From contig NZ_FCNX02000001.1 in NCBI RefSeq assembly GCF_001544835.2, forward strand, positions 186,001-250,000: a DNA stretch of 64,000 nucleotides. Direction: 5' to 3'. The position numbers and the translations under genes are program-made. This DNA is from Caballeronia fortuita (GTDB taxonomy: Bacteria; Pseudomonadota; Gammaproteobacteria; Burkholderiales; Burkholderiaceae). The notes beneath the pieces are model-generated. The model saw only the letters and a program-made list of their open reading frames with translations. It was not told the DNA's origin and did not search any database. This document shows positions 1 to 8,331 of this stretch, in pieces (position 1 is the stretch's first letter; the number at the start of each line of letters is the position of its first letter).

Positions 1-77
1 TCGAAGCAGTCTGCGTGCACGGAAGCGGCCGCCGACAGCGGCACGCATATCGCAAGTAGTCGCAGTATTTTCTTCAT
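1..77 (-). CDS. Exported protein, N-terminal fragment cut by the window edge (possible lytic transglycosylase)
   Basis: An ATG at 77 on the minus strand opens a frame that runs off the window. The 25 visible residues are a clear Sec signal peptide: MKK, a hydrophobic core, then a cleavage-like ASVHA followed by DCF. A mature start of the form ADCF is common in small exported lytic transglycosylases (IagB/PilT-like) of Burkholderiaceae, so that is my guess, but no catalytic part is visible. It is divergent from gspD. The signal peptide is seen; the function is inference. Confidence 0.45.
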   Translation of the reverse strand, partial: MKKILRLLAICVPLSAAASVHADCF

Positions 78-665
78 CGTCCTCGAACTCCATCCGCGCG
101 CGCGGAACGTCATGCCGCCGTTGCGGCGCCTTGGCGCCAACGCCAACAAATCAACGCCCGCGGCCGGGCTGCATGGGGAAAACCCGCCCATTTCCTGGCC
201 GCCCGTAATGCGGAACCGACCGTATCATACCGGCTGACGAATCAGGCCATAAGTTGGCTATCAGACATACGGCCGTTCGACCGTCTCGAGATCGCATGTG
301 CGCGAAACAGTCGGCCTGTCTGTCGGACGTGTTCTAAATGTATGAATATTAAGAGTTGTGGACGGGGTACAATTCGTCTCCCGCGCGCATCGGCCGACCT
401 TGGAACCGCCCCTGGTACGGTCTATCGGCAAGTTATTCGAAAGCTTGAGCGCTGGATCCGGAATCGCATGTAGCGTCCGATAAGGGCAACCTGATCTGGA
501 ACGACTTGGCACAATTCCGTTACATAAAGCTGTTATTGTCATATTTTTTAAAATGGTCGAGCGTGGCCGGGCGTGCCCGTTTCACTCTGCGATCGGCGGC
601 GCTCTCGGCTGACGAGCGGTGCTGCCTTGGCCAGCTCTCCAGAGCCTGGCTCCGACATCACATCC
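78..665. other. Intergenic region upstream of the gsp operon
   Basis: This 588-bp stretch between the divergent exported-protein gene and gspD must carry both promoters. A TACAAT hexamer at 368-373 on the plus strand could be a -10, but I see no convincing -35 at the right distance. The stretch around 520-550 is AT-rich. I find no credible coding sequence; open frames here have no start signals or recognisable protein features. Confidence 0.4.
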
Positions 666-3071
666 ATGAGAAGACAACCTATGGCACTGCGTCGTCTCGC
701 GACGGCAATGCTGGCGGCGGGACTTATCGTCACGCAAGCCGCGCACGCGCAAGTGACGTTGAATTTCGTCAATGCGGACATCGATCAGGTCGCGAAAGCG
801 ATCGGCGCCGCTACCGGCAAAACGATCATCGTCGATCCCCGCGTCAAGGGGCAACTCAATCTGGTATCGGAAAATCCGGTTCCCGAGGATCAGGCGCTGA
901 AGACGCTGCAGTCGTCGCTGCGCATGCAGGGCTTCGCGCTCGTGCAGGATCACGGCGTCCTGAAGGTCGTGCCCGAAGCCGACGCCAAGCTGCAAGGCGT
1001 GCCCACGTATGTCGGCAACGCGCCGGCCGCGCGCGGCGATCAGGTGATCACGCAGGTCTTCCAGTTGCACAACGAATCGGCGAACAATCTGCTGCCGGTG
1101 CTGCGGCCGCTCATCTCGCCGAACAACACGATCGCCGCTTATCCGGCGAACAACACGCTCGTCATCACCGATTACGCCGATAACGTGCGCCGCATCGCGG
1201 GCATCATCGCGGGCGTTGATACGGCGGCGGGCCGCTCCGTCGACATCCTCACGTTGAAGAACGCCAACGCGATCGATGTCGCCGAGCAGATGAACAAGCT
1301 GCTCGATCCCGGCGCGGTCGGCAGCACGGACGCGACGCTCAAAGTCACCGTCACGCCCGACGCGCGCACCAACTCGCTGATGTTCCGCGCATCGAGCAGC
1401 GCGCGCCTCGCGGCGGCGAAACAACTGGCGCAGAAGCTCGACGCGCCCACGTCGCAGCCCGGCAACATGCACGTCGTCGCGCTGCGCAACGCGGACGCGA
1501 CGCGCCTCGCCAAGACGCTGCGCGGCATGCTCGGCAAGGGCAGCGGCAGCTCGGACAACACGTCGAACAACAGCTCTAACACGTTCGGTCAGAGCGGCGG
1601 CGGCCTCGGCAATTCGTCGATGTCGACCGGAACGTCGGGCACGCCGCCTTTGCCGGGCGGCCTCGGCGGCAGCGGATCGGGCAGCAGCAACAATCCGATG
1701 TCCGGCGGCACGGGCAGCAAGGATTCGAGCTTTTCGTCGAACAAGGACAACGACTCCGGCAACGATCAGGGCGGCGGCATGATCCAGGCCGACGCCGCGA
1801 CGAACTCGCTCATCATCACCGCGGCGGACCCGGTGTACCGCAATCTGCGCACCGTGATCGACCAGCTCGACGCGCGCCGCGCACAGGTTTATATCGAAGC
1901 GCTGATCGTGGAACTGTCCGCGACGAGCGGCTCGAATCTTGGCATCCAGTGGCAGGGCGCGCTGCTCTCCAACGGCGGCAACAACGCGCTCTACGGCAGT
2001 TCGAGCTTCGGCAGCGGCAATACGAACATCGTCGATCTGACCTTGCAGGGCAACGCGATCGCGCAGAATCCGTCGTCGCTCACGTCGACGAGCGGTCTGC
2101 TCGCGCAAGGCCTCAACATCGGCCTGTTGCACCGCTTCGGCAATCTGTTCGGCCTCGGCGGCCTGTTGCAGGCGCTGTCGACATCGGCGGATGCGAACAT
2201 CCTCTCGACGCCTAACCTCATCACGCTCGACAACGAAGAAGCGAAGATCGTCGTCGGCCAGAACGTGCCGGTCGTGACCGGTTCGTACGCGACGCCGACC
2301 GCCAACGCCGCTACTTCGGTCACCGCGTTCAACACGTTCGACCGGCGCGACGTCGGCGTGACCTTGCACGTGAAGCCGCAAATTACCGACGGCGGCGTGC
2401 TCAAGATGCAGATCTATCAGGAAGATTCGAGCGTCGACAACACCACCAAGAACGATCCGGGCGGCGTGACGATCAACACGCGCTCCGTGCAGTCGACGAT
2501 CCTCGCGGACGACGGCGAAATCGTCGTGCTCGGCGGCTTGATGCAGGACCAGTACAGCAACAGCAACAGCAAGATTCCGCTGCTCGGCGACATTCCGTTC
2601 ATCGGCAGCCTGTTCCGCAGCGAAGGCAAATCGCGCACGAAGACCAATCTGATGGTGTTCCTGCGCCCGGTGATCGTGCGCGATCAGGCGACGGCCACGC
2701 AGATCGCCAACACGCGCTACGACTATCTGCGCCAGCAGCAGTACGGCTCGACGACGGACAACCGCATCATCAAGGATCAGAATGTGCCGGTGATGCCGCC
2801 GAAGCCGCTCGGTCCGAGCGAAGGCGGCGGCGCGCCGGCCCAGAATCTGCTGGACTGGAGTGATACGACGCGCGGTCCCGGCCCGAGCACGACGCTGCCG
2901 CAAAATCCGGACGCCGGCCCCGCGCCGCAACCGATGCAAACCGCGCCGCAATCGACGATGCCGCCGCAGAACACGTATCCGGCGCCGGCGAACGGCGCAA
3001 CGAACGCGATGCCGGCCAACGGCGCGACCAACGCGTTGCCCGGCAATGCCGCAACGGGAGTTCATCCGTGA
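666..3071 (+). CDS. gspD: Type II secretion system secretin GspD
   Basis: Outer-membrane secretin that forms the multimeric exit channel of the type II secretion system. The frame is open further upstream, but ATG 666 (or 681) directly precedes a signal peptide ending AAHA at about residue 28, giving about 801 aa. Residues 29-290 are the periplasmic N0-N3 ring domains. Residues about 290-372 are a long Gly/Ser/Asn low-complexity insert. The secretin core follows (about 405-665; VPVVTG gate region near 533). The last 100 residues are a Pro/Ala/Gln-rich tail. Its stop overlaps the GTG start of gspE by 4 bases, so translation is probably coupled. The insert and tail lengthen it compared with the E. 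coli protein (about 650 aa). Confidence 0.95.
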   Translation: MRRQPMALRRLATAMLAAGLIVTQAAHAQVTLNFVNADIDQVAKAIGAATGKTIIVDPRVKGQLNLVSENPVPEDQALKTLQSSLRMQGFALVQDHGVLKVVPEADAKLQGVPTYVGNAPAARGDQVITQVFQLHNESANNLLPVLRPLISPNNTIAAYPANNTLVITDYADNVRRIAGIIAGVDTAAGRSVDILTLKNANAIDVAEQMNKLLDPGAVGSTDATLKVTVTPDARTNSLMFRASSSARLAAAKQLAQKLDAPTSQPGNMHVVALRNADATRLAKTLRGMLGKGSGSSDNTSNNSSNTFGQSGGGLGNSSMSTGTSGTPPLPGGLGGSGSGSSNNPMSGGTGSKDSSFSSNKDNDSGNDQGGGMIQADAATNSLIITAADPVYRNLRTVIDQLDARRAQVYIEALIVELSATSGSNLGIQWQGALLSNGGNNALYGSSSFGSGNTNIVDLTLQGNAIAQNPSSLTSTSGLLAQGLNIGLLHRFGNLFGLGGLLQALSTSADANILSTPNLITLDNEEAKIVVGQNVPVVTGSYATPTANAATSVTAFNTFDRRDVGVTLHVKPQITDGGVLKMQIYQEDSSVDNTTKNDPGGVTINTRSVQSTILADDGEIVVLGGLMQDQYSNSNSKIPLLGDIPFIGSLFRSEGKSRTKTNLMVFLRPVIVRDQATATQIANTRYDYLRQQQYGSTTDNRIIKDQNVPVMPPKPLGPSEGGGAPAQNLLDWSDTTRGPGPSTTLPQNPDAGPAPQPMQTAPQSTMPPQNTYPAPANGATNAMPANGATNALPGNAATGVHP

Positions 3072-4555
3072 GCACGCTCAACGATGCAGTCGAGAACACG
3101 GGCACGGCGGCGTCGCCGCTGGCGGCCCGGCTCGTGCCTTACGGCTTCGCGCGCAGCGGGCAGATTCTGCTCGCGCATCAGCACGCGGACAGCATCGAAG
3201 TGTGGATCAGCGAGCGCACGACCGACGCGGCGCTCGCCGAAGTCGCGCGCAATTACGGCGCGCTGTCGATCGTCCGCAAGCCCGCCGACGAACTCGCGGC
3301 GGCGATCAATTCCGCCTACGCGCGTAACGACGGCAGCGCCGCGCAGGTGGTCGGCGAAGTGGAAGGCGAAGTCGATCTGTCGCGTCTGATGCAGGACATT
3401 CCGGAAGTCGAAGACTTGCTGGAATCGGAAGACGACGCGCCGATCATTCGCATGATCAACGCGCTCCTGACGCAGGCGGCGCGCGAACAGGCTTCGGACA
3501 TTCACATCGAGCCGTTCGAGAACGCGTCGGTGGTGCGCTTTCGCGTCGACGGCACGCTGCGCGATGTCGTGCGTCCGAAGAAGGCGCTGCACGGCGCGCT
3601 GATCTCGCGTATCAAGATCATGGCGCAGCTCGATATCGCCGAAAAACGCTTGCCGCAGGACGGGCGCATCACGTTGCGTGTGGGCGGCCGTCCGGTGGAC
3701 GTGCGCGTGTCCACGCTGCCGACCGGCCACGGCGAGCGCGCGGTGCTGCGTCTGCTGGAAAAAGACGCGCAGCGCCTGAACCTTGAAAAGCTCGGCATGG
3801 CGCGCGACACGCTCGTCGACTTCGACAAGCTGATCGGCCGCCCGCACGGCATCGTGCTCGTGACCGGGCCGACCGGCTCGGGCAAGACGACCACTTTGTA
3901 CGCGTCGATGTCGCGGCTTGAGACGACCACCACCAACATCATGACGGTGGAAGATCCGATCGAATATGACCTGTCGGGCATCGGCCAGACGCAGGTGAAC
4001 GAGCGCATCGGCATGACCTTCGCGCGCGCGTTGCGGTCCATCCTGCGTCAGGATCCGGACATCATCATGATCGGTGAAATCCGCGATCTCGAAACCGCGC
4101 AGATCGCGGTGCAGGCATCGCTCACCGGTCACCTCGTGCTCGCGACGCTGCACACGAACGATGCCGCCTCCGCCGTCACGCGTCTCACCGACATGGGCGT
4201 CGAGCCGTATCTGCTCGCGTCGTCGCTGCTCGGCGTGCTCGCGCAACGGCTCGTGCGCCAGCTGTGCCCGGTGTGCAAGGAAGAGCGCGTCGAGGAAGAC
4301 GGCACGAAGCGTTACCATCCGGTCGGCTGCGAGCGATGCGGCCAGTCGGGCTACGTCGGCCGTCGCGGCGTGTATGAGCTGCTGCTGATCGACGAAGCGA
4401 TTCGCCCGCTCATCCATCGCAATGCGGCGGATGCCGAGATTCTCGACGCGGGCCGCAAGCAAGGCATGCGCACGCTGCGCGAGGACGGCGACCGCTGGCT
4501 CGCGGCAGGCGTGACGTCGCTGGAAGAAGTGTTGCGCGTGACGGGCGGAGAATAA
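3068..4555 (+). CDS. gspE: Type II secretion ATPase GspE
   Basis: Cytoplasmic hexameric ATPase that powers pseudopilus assembly. The 495-aa protein has an N-terminal GspL-binding domain (about 1-130), then a PilT/GspE core with Walker A GPTGSGKT at residues 267-274, an Asp/His-box region with LATLHTND, and a Walker B-like IIMIGEIRD. A zinc-binding tetracysteine insert is present (CPVC near 399 and CERC near 421), typical of GspE rather than PilT. The start is GTG in a GTGA overlap with gspD; a 4-base gap separates it from gspF. Confidence 0.96.
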   Translation: MSTLNDAVENTGTAASPLAARLVPYGFARSGQILLAHQHADSIEVWISERTTDAALAEVARNYGALSIVRKPADELAAAINSAYARNDGSAAQVVGEVEGEVDLSRLMQDIPEVEDLLESEDDAPIIRMINALLTQAAREQASDIHIEPFENASVVRFRVDGTLRDVVRPKKALHGALISRIKIMAQLDIAEKRLPQDGRITLRVGGRPVDVRVSTLPTGHGERAVLRLLEKDAQRLNLEKLGMARDTLVDFDKLIGRPHGIVLVTGPTGSGKTTTLYASMSRLETTTTNIMTVEDPIEYDLSGIGQTQVNERIGMTFARALRSILRQDPDIIMIGEIRDLETAQIAVQASLTGHLVLATLHTNDAASAVTRLTDMGVEPYLLASSLLGVLAQRLVRQLCPVCKEERVEEDGTKRYHPVGCERCGQSGYVGRRGVYELLLIDEAIRPLIHRNAADAEILDAGRKQGMRTLREDGDRWLAAGVTSLEEVLRVTGGE

Positions 4556-4559
4556 GCAG

Positions 4560-5777
4560 ATGCCGGCATTCCGTTTCGAGGCGATCGATCACGCGGGCAA
4601 GACGCAAAAAGGCGTGCTCGATGCCGACAGCGCCCGCGCCGCGCGCAGCCAGTTGCGCACGCAAGGGCTGACGCCGCTCGTCGTCGAGGCGGCGGGTTCG
4701 CGCACGCGCGGCGAGCGCCAGCAGCGTCTGTCGCTCGGACGGCGTCTTTCGCAGCGCGAACAGGCGATTCTCACGCGCCAGCTCGCGAGCTTGCTGATCG
4801 CGGGCCTGCCGCTCGGGGAAACGCTCGCTGTGCTGACCGAGCAATCGGAGCGCGATTACATCCGCGAACTGATGGCCGCAATTCGCGCCGAAGTGCTCGG
4901 CGGCCATTCGTTCGCCAACGCGCTCGCGCAGCATCCGAAGGACTTTCCGGAGATTTATCGCGCGCTCGTGGCGGCGGGCGAGCATACCGGCAAGCTCGGG
5001 CTCGTGCTGTCGCGTCTCGCGGACTACATCGAACAGCGTAATGCGCTGAAGCAGAAAATCATTCTGGCGTTTACGTATCCGGGGATCGTGACGATCATCG
5101 CGTTCGGCATCGTCACGTTCCTGTTGAGTTACGTCGTGCCGCAGGTCGTAAACGTGTTCGCGAGCACGAAGCAGGCGCTGCCGTTTCTCACCGTCATGAT
5201 GATGGCGCTCTCCGCCTTCGTCCGAAGTTACTGGTGGGCCGTGCTGATCGGCGTCGTGATCTTCGCGTGGCTCGTGAAGACGATCCTCGCGCGGCCGGGA
5301 CCGCGCATGTCGTTCGACCGCTGGCTGCTCGGCGCGCCGCTCATCGGCAAGCTGGTGCGCGGCTATAACACCGTGCGCTTTGCCAGCACGCTCGCGATCC
5401 TGACCGCCGCCGGCGTGCCGATCCTGCGCGCGCTGCAGGCAGCGGGCGAAACGCTCAGCAATACGGCGATGCGCGAGAACGTCGACGACGCCATCATCCG
5501 CGTGCGCGAAGGCTCGTCGCTGTCGCGCGCGCTCGGCAACACGAAGACTTTTCCGCCGGTGCTGGTTCACCTGATCCGCTCGGGCGAAGCGACCGGCGAC
5601 GTCACCACCATGCTCGATCGCGCTTCCGAAGGCGAAGCGCGCGAACTCGAACGGCGCACGATGTTCCTCACGAGCCTGCTCGAACCGCTGCTGATCCTGG
5701 CGATGGGCGGCGTCGTGCTGGTGATCGTGCTCGCGGTGATGCTGCCGATCATCGAACTGAATAATCTGGTGCAGTGA
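4560..5777 (+). CDS. gspF: Type II secretion inner-membrane platform protein GspF
   Basis: Polytopic inner-membrane protein that couples GspE to pseudopilin assembly. The 405-aa length is normal for the family. Two homologous T2SSF cytoplasmic domains are visible: LTRQLASLLIAGLPL in the first, and STLAILTAAGVPI with the matching RSGEATG region in the second. Three membrane segments lie near residues 170-195, 220-240 and 375-400. It starts 4 bases after gspE and its end overlaps gspC (ATGA). Confidence 0.95.
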   Translation: MPAFRFEAIDHAGKTQKGVLDADSARAARSQLRTQGLTPLVVEAAGSRTRGERQQRLSLGRRLSQREQAILTRQLASLLIAGLPLGETLAVLTEQSERDYIRELMAAIRAEVLGGHSFANALAQHPKDFPEIYRALVAAGEHTGKLGLVLSRLADYIEQRNALKQKIILAFTYPGIVTIIAFGIVTFLLSYVVPQVVNVFASTKQALPFLTVMMMALSAFVRSYWWAVLIGVVIFAWLVKTILARPGPRMSFDRWLLGAPLIGKLVRGYNTVRFASTLAILTAAGVPILRALQAAGETLSNTAMRENVDDAIIRVREGSSLSRALGNTKTFPPVLVHLIRSGEATGDVTTMLDRASEGEARELERRTMFLTSLLEPLLILAMGGVVLVIVLAVMLPIIELNNLVQ

Positions 5778-6190
5778 TGAACGCCCTTCAAACTCGTTTA
5801 CTGACGCTCGCCGCGCTCGCGCTCTTCTGCGTGACGGTGACGTACTGGGTCGTCACGCTGACCTCGCGACAGACCGCGCCGCTGCCCGCCGCCGCCGCGA
5901 CGCGCCAGCCTTCGGTCGAGCAGGCCGCGACCATTTTCGGCGGACGACTCGAGCGTCAGGCCAATTCCGATGTGCATCTGTTCGGCATTCTGGCGCTGCA
6001 GGGCGGCGCGGCGGCCATCTTGAGCTATGGAGGCGAAGCGGCGAAGGCCGTGTCGCTGGGCGGTCCGCTCACGCAGGGCGTGAAGCTCTCGGAAGTGCGC
6101 GCGCGCTCGATCATCATCGAGCGCAATGGGGTGAAGTCGGAGATATTCCTGCCGCAGAATCCGCCCGGCCCGACGATCTGGGTGCGCTGA
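5774..6190 (+). CDS. gspC: Type II secretion protein GspC, short form
   Basis: Inner-membrane protein that links the inner-membrane complex to the secretin. The 138-aa product has one N-terminal membrane segment (about residues 8-28) and one periplasmic domain that matches the homology region of GspC, with the pattern LFGILALQGG and a C-terminal KSEIFLP. The PDZ or coiled-coil domain that follows in Vibrio or Klebsiella GspC (about 270-300 aa) is absent. It sits after gspF rather than before gspD, as is usual in Burkholderia. Its ATG overlaps the gspF stop. Confidence 0.85.
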   Translation: MMNALQTRLLTLAALALFCVTVTYWVVTLTSRQTAPLPAAAATRQPSVEQAATIFGGRLERQANSDVHLFGILALQGGAAAILSYGGEAAKAVSLGGPLTQGVKLSEVRARSIIIERNGVKSEIFLPQNPPGPTIWVR

Positions 6191-6254
6191 AGCGCGACGC
6201 GATGACTCGCTCGCGACCGGATCACGCGACGAAAGCAGATCGATAGAATGTCCG

Positions 6255-6290
6255 GCGGCTTCGGCAACACACGAAGCCGCGCGATTTTTT
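6255..6290 (+). terminator. Terminator-like hairpin between gspC and gspG
   Basis: A 9-bp perfect stem (GCGGCTTCG 6255-6263 with CGAAGCCGC 6272-6280) is followed after four bases by six T. A second hairpin (CCGGGC/GCCCGG) follows at about 6296-6312. Its place inside the gsp cluster suggests partial termination or mRNA processing between gspDEFC and gspG onward. Confidence 0.55.
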
Positions 6291-6343
6291 AATACCGGGC
6301 GCGAGGCCCGGAGACGATATTTTCAATTCAAGAGGTAGCAGTC

Positions 6344-6814
6344 ATGCAATTGTGGACCCAACGCCGCATGCAAATTCAACAAGCTCAGGCGCAAGGCCGC
6401 CGCCAGCGCGGCTTCACGCTGATCGAAATCATGGTCGTGATCGCGATCCTCGGCATTCTCGCCGCGCTGATCGTGCCGAAGATCATGAGCCGTCCGGACG
6501 AAGCGCGCCGCGTCGCCGCGAAGCAGGACATCGGCACGATCATGCAGGCGATGAAGCTGTACCGCCTCGATAACGGCCGTTATCCGACGCAGGAGCAAGG
6601 CTTGCGCGCGCTGATCGAAAAGCCGACGACCGAGCCGGTGCCGAACAACTGGAAGGACGGCGGCTATCTCGAACGCCTGCCCGCCGATCCGTGGGGCGGC
6701 CAGTATCAATATCTGAATCCGGGCGTGCACGGCGAAGTCGACGTGTTCAGCTACGGCGCGGACAACAAGGCCGGCGGCGAAGGCAACGATGCCGACGTCG
6801 GCTCCTGGCAGTAA
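6344..6814 (+). CDS. gspG: Type II secretion major pseudopilin GspG
   Basis: Major subunit of the periplasmic pseudopilus. The leader ends in RGFTLIE (prepilin peptidase cuts after G; E5 conserved) and is followed by the hydrophobic helix. The C-terminal part carries the GspG signature: YRLDNGRYPT, a central WGG and a closing FSYGADN calcium-loop region. The leader of about 24 residues is long, so a downstream ATG (6368) could be the start; I chose 6344 because AGAGG lies just upstream. No prepilin peptidase gene is in the window, so processing must be by a PilD encoded elsewhere. Confidence 0.95.
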   Translation: MQLWTQRRMQIQQAQAQGRRQRGFTLIEIMVVIAILGILAALIVPKIMSRPDEARRVAAKQDIGTIMQAMKLYRLDNGRYPTQEQGLRALIEKPTTEPVPNNWKDGGYLERLPADPWGGQYQYLNPGVHGEVDVFSYGADNKAGGEGNDADVGSWQ

Positions 6815-6831
6815 ATCCGGCGGAATAGATC

Positions 6832-7305
6832 GTGAAAGGGCATTCGTCGGCGCGGCGTCAGGCGGGCTTCACGCTGCTCGAAATGCTCGTCGTCCTGGTG
6901 ATCGCGGGCCTGCTCGTATCGCTCGCGTCGCTGCAGCTCACGCGCAACCCGCGCACCGATCTCAACGAGGAAGCGCAGCGTCTCGCGCTGCTGTTCGAAT
7001 CCGCGGGCGACGAGGCGCAGGTGCGCGCGCGGCAAATCGCGTGGCAGCCGCTCGACGGCGGATTTCGCTTCGATATCCGCACGGAGGACGGCTGGCGTCC
7101 GCTGCGCGACGACCTTTTGCGCCAACGGCGCTGGGAAGGCGGCGTGACCGGCGTGTCGATCCAGTTCCTCGATTCCGACAAATCCGTGAACCGGCTCGTG
7201 TTCGGCACCGAGGCCATCGACGCGCCCATGGAAATCACGCTGTTCTCGGCGGTGGGCCGCGTGACCATCGTCGGGAGCGGCAATGGCCGCTATCAGGTGC
7301 GGTGA
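6832..7305 (+). CDS. gspH: Type II secretion minor pseudopilin GspH
   Basis: Minor pseudopilin of 157 aa with a prepilin leader (QAGFTLLE) and a hydrophobic helix at residues 12-32. The rest is a poorly conserved globular domain, as is normal for GspH. It starts with GTG 17 bases after gspG and its TGA overlaps the ATG of gspI. Family assignment rests on the leader and on its position between gspG and gspI. Confidence 0.9.
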   Translation: MKGHSSARRQAGFTLLEMLVVLVIAGLLVSLASLQLTRNPRTDLNEEAQRLALLFESAGDEAQVRARQIAWQPLDGGFRFDIRTEDGWRPLRDDLLRQRRWEGGVTGVSIQFLDSDKSVNRLVFGTEAIDAPMEITLFSAVGRVTIVGSGNGRYQVR

Positions 7306-7694
7306 TGCGGCAACGTCGTCGACCGCAGTGCGGCTTCACGATGATCGAAGTGCTCGTCGCGCTCGCGATCATCGCGGTGGCGCTCGCGGCGTCGGTGCGC
7401 GCGGTCGGCTCGCTCGCAACGGGCGAAGCGGACCTGCATCGGCGGCTGCTCGCGGGCTGGAGCGCGGACAACGAACTCGCGCAGTTGCGCCTGTCGCATC
7501 AGTTCCCGCCGATCGGCTCGCGCACCTTCGACTGCTCGCAGGGCAATCTGAGGCTCTCGTGCACGCAGCGCGTGAGTCAGACGCCGAACCCGATTTTCCG
7601 GCGCGTCGAGATGTTCGTCACGACGCCGGGCCGCTCGGGTTATCTGGCGCAAATGGTCACGGTGGTGGCGAATGAAACGAACCGCTCGCTCTGA
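7305..7694 (+). CDS. gspI: Type II secretion minor pseudopilin GspI
   Basis: Minor pseudopilin of 129 aa. The prepilin leader reads CGFTMIEVLVALAII and the small C-terminal domain has the GspI-like GWSADNELAQLRL. Start ATG 7305 overlaps the gspH stop by one base; GTG 7302 is an in-frame alternative. The 3' end overlaps gspJ by 23 bases. GspI is known to seed the I-J-K tip complex of the pseudopilus. Confidence 0.93.
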   Translation: MRQRRRPQCGFTMIEVLVALAIIAVALAASVRAVGSLATGEADLHRRLLAGWSADNELAQLRLSHQFPPIGSRTFDCSQGNLRLSCTQRVSQTPNPIFRRVEMFVTTPGRSGYLAQMVTVVANETNRSL

Positions 7695-8331
7695 GCGCGG
7701 CTTCACGCTGCTGGAGATGCTGATCGCGATCGCGATTCTCGCGGTGCTCGCGGTGCTGTCGTGGCGCGGGCTCGACGCCGTGATCCGCGGCCGCGCGACC
7801 ATCGAGAACGCGATGCAGGACGAGCGCATCGTCGCGCAATTGTTCGATCAGATGCGTATCGACGCGCGCCAGGCAGCAACAGACGACGAAGCCGGCCAGC
7901 CCGCCGTGCAGATCGGCAACGGCTCGCTGCAGATCGTGCGCGGCGTGTTCGCGCCCGGCACGGCGCCGCGTCTGCAAGTGGTCCGTTACCGGCTTTCGAA
8001 CGGGCGCATCGTGCGCTTCGCGTCGCCGCCGCTCGAGAACGTAGGCGAAGTGCGGCGCGCGCTGCAATCGGGCGATACGGGCGATGGCTGGAGCTCGATT
8101 CCGTTGATGGGTGGCGTGGCGTCGCTCGCCACGCGCGTCTACATCCCCGAAAAAGGCTGGACGACGCGTATGAGCGACGTGTTCTCGCAGATTAATCAGA
8201 ACGACAACAACCTTAAGGTGCCGCAACTCGGCAATGCGCCGCTCGCGCGCGCGGTGTCGGGACTTCAGGTGGCGGTCGGCGCGCACACGCTCGCGACGCC
8301 GCTCACGCGCGTGTTCCTGGTCGGAGAATGA
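7672..8331 (+). CDS. gspJ: Type II secretion minor pseudopilin GspJ
   Basis: Minor pseudopilin of 219 aa with leader RGFTLLEMLIAIAILA and a larger C-terminal beta-domain (WRGLDAVIRGR follows the helix). GspJ forms the pseudopilus tip with GspI and GspK. The gene starts inside gspI and its TGA overlaps the gspK ATG, which indicates tight translational coupling. Confidence 0.93.
   Translation: MKRTARSERGFTLLEMLIAIAILAVLAVLSWRGLDAVIRGRATIENAMQDERIVAQLFDQMRIDARQAATDDEAGQPAVQIGNGSLQIVRGVFAPGTAPRLQVVRYRLSNGRIVRFASPPLENVGEVRRALQSGDTGDGWSSIPLMGGVASLATRVYIPEKGWTTRMSDVFSQINQNDNNLKVPQLGNAPLARAVSGLQVAVGAHTLATPLTRVFLVGE

Noticed and set aside
261..542. Small minus-strand frame upstream of gspD
   Set aside because: No start signal and no protein-like pattern; it lies in a promoter region.
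1540..1785. Gly/Ser/Asn-rich stretch in gspD as a repeat or recombination site
   Set aside because: It is an in-frame low-complexity linker inside the secretin, common in Burkholderia GspD.
582..3065. Long open frame opposite gspD (827 codons, minus)
   Set aside because: Very Arg-rich translation typical of antisense frames in GC-rich DNA; gspD is certain on the other strand.
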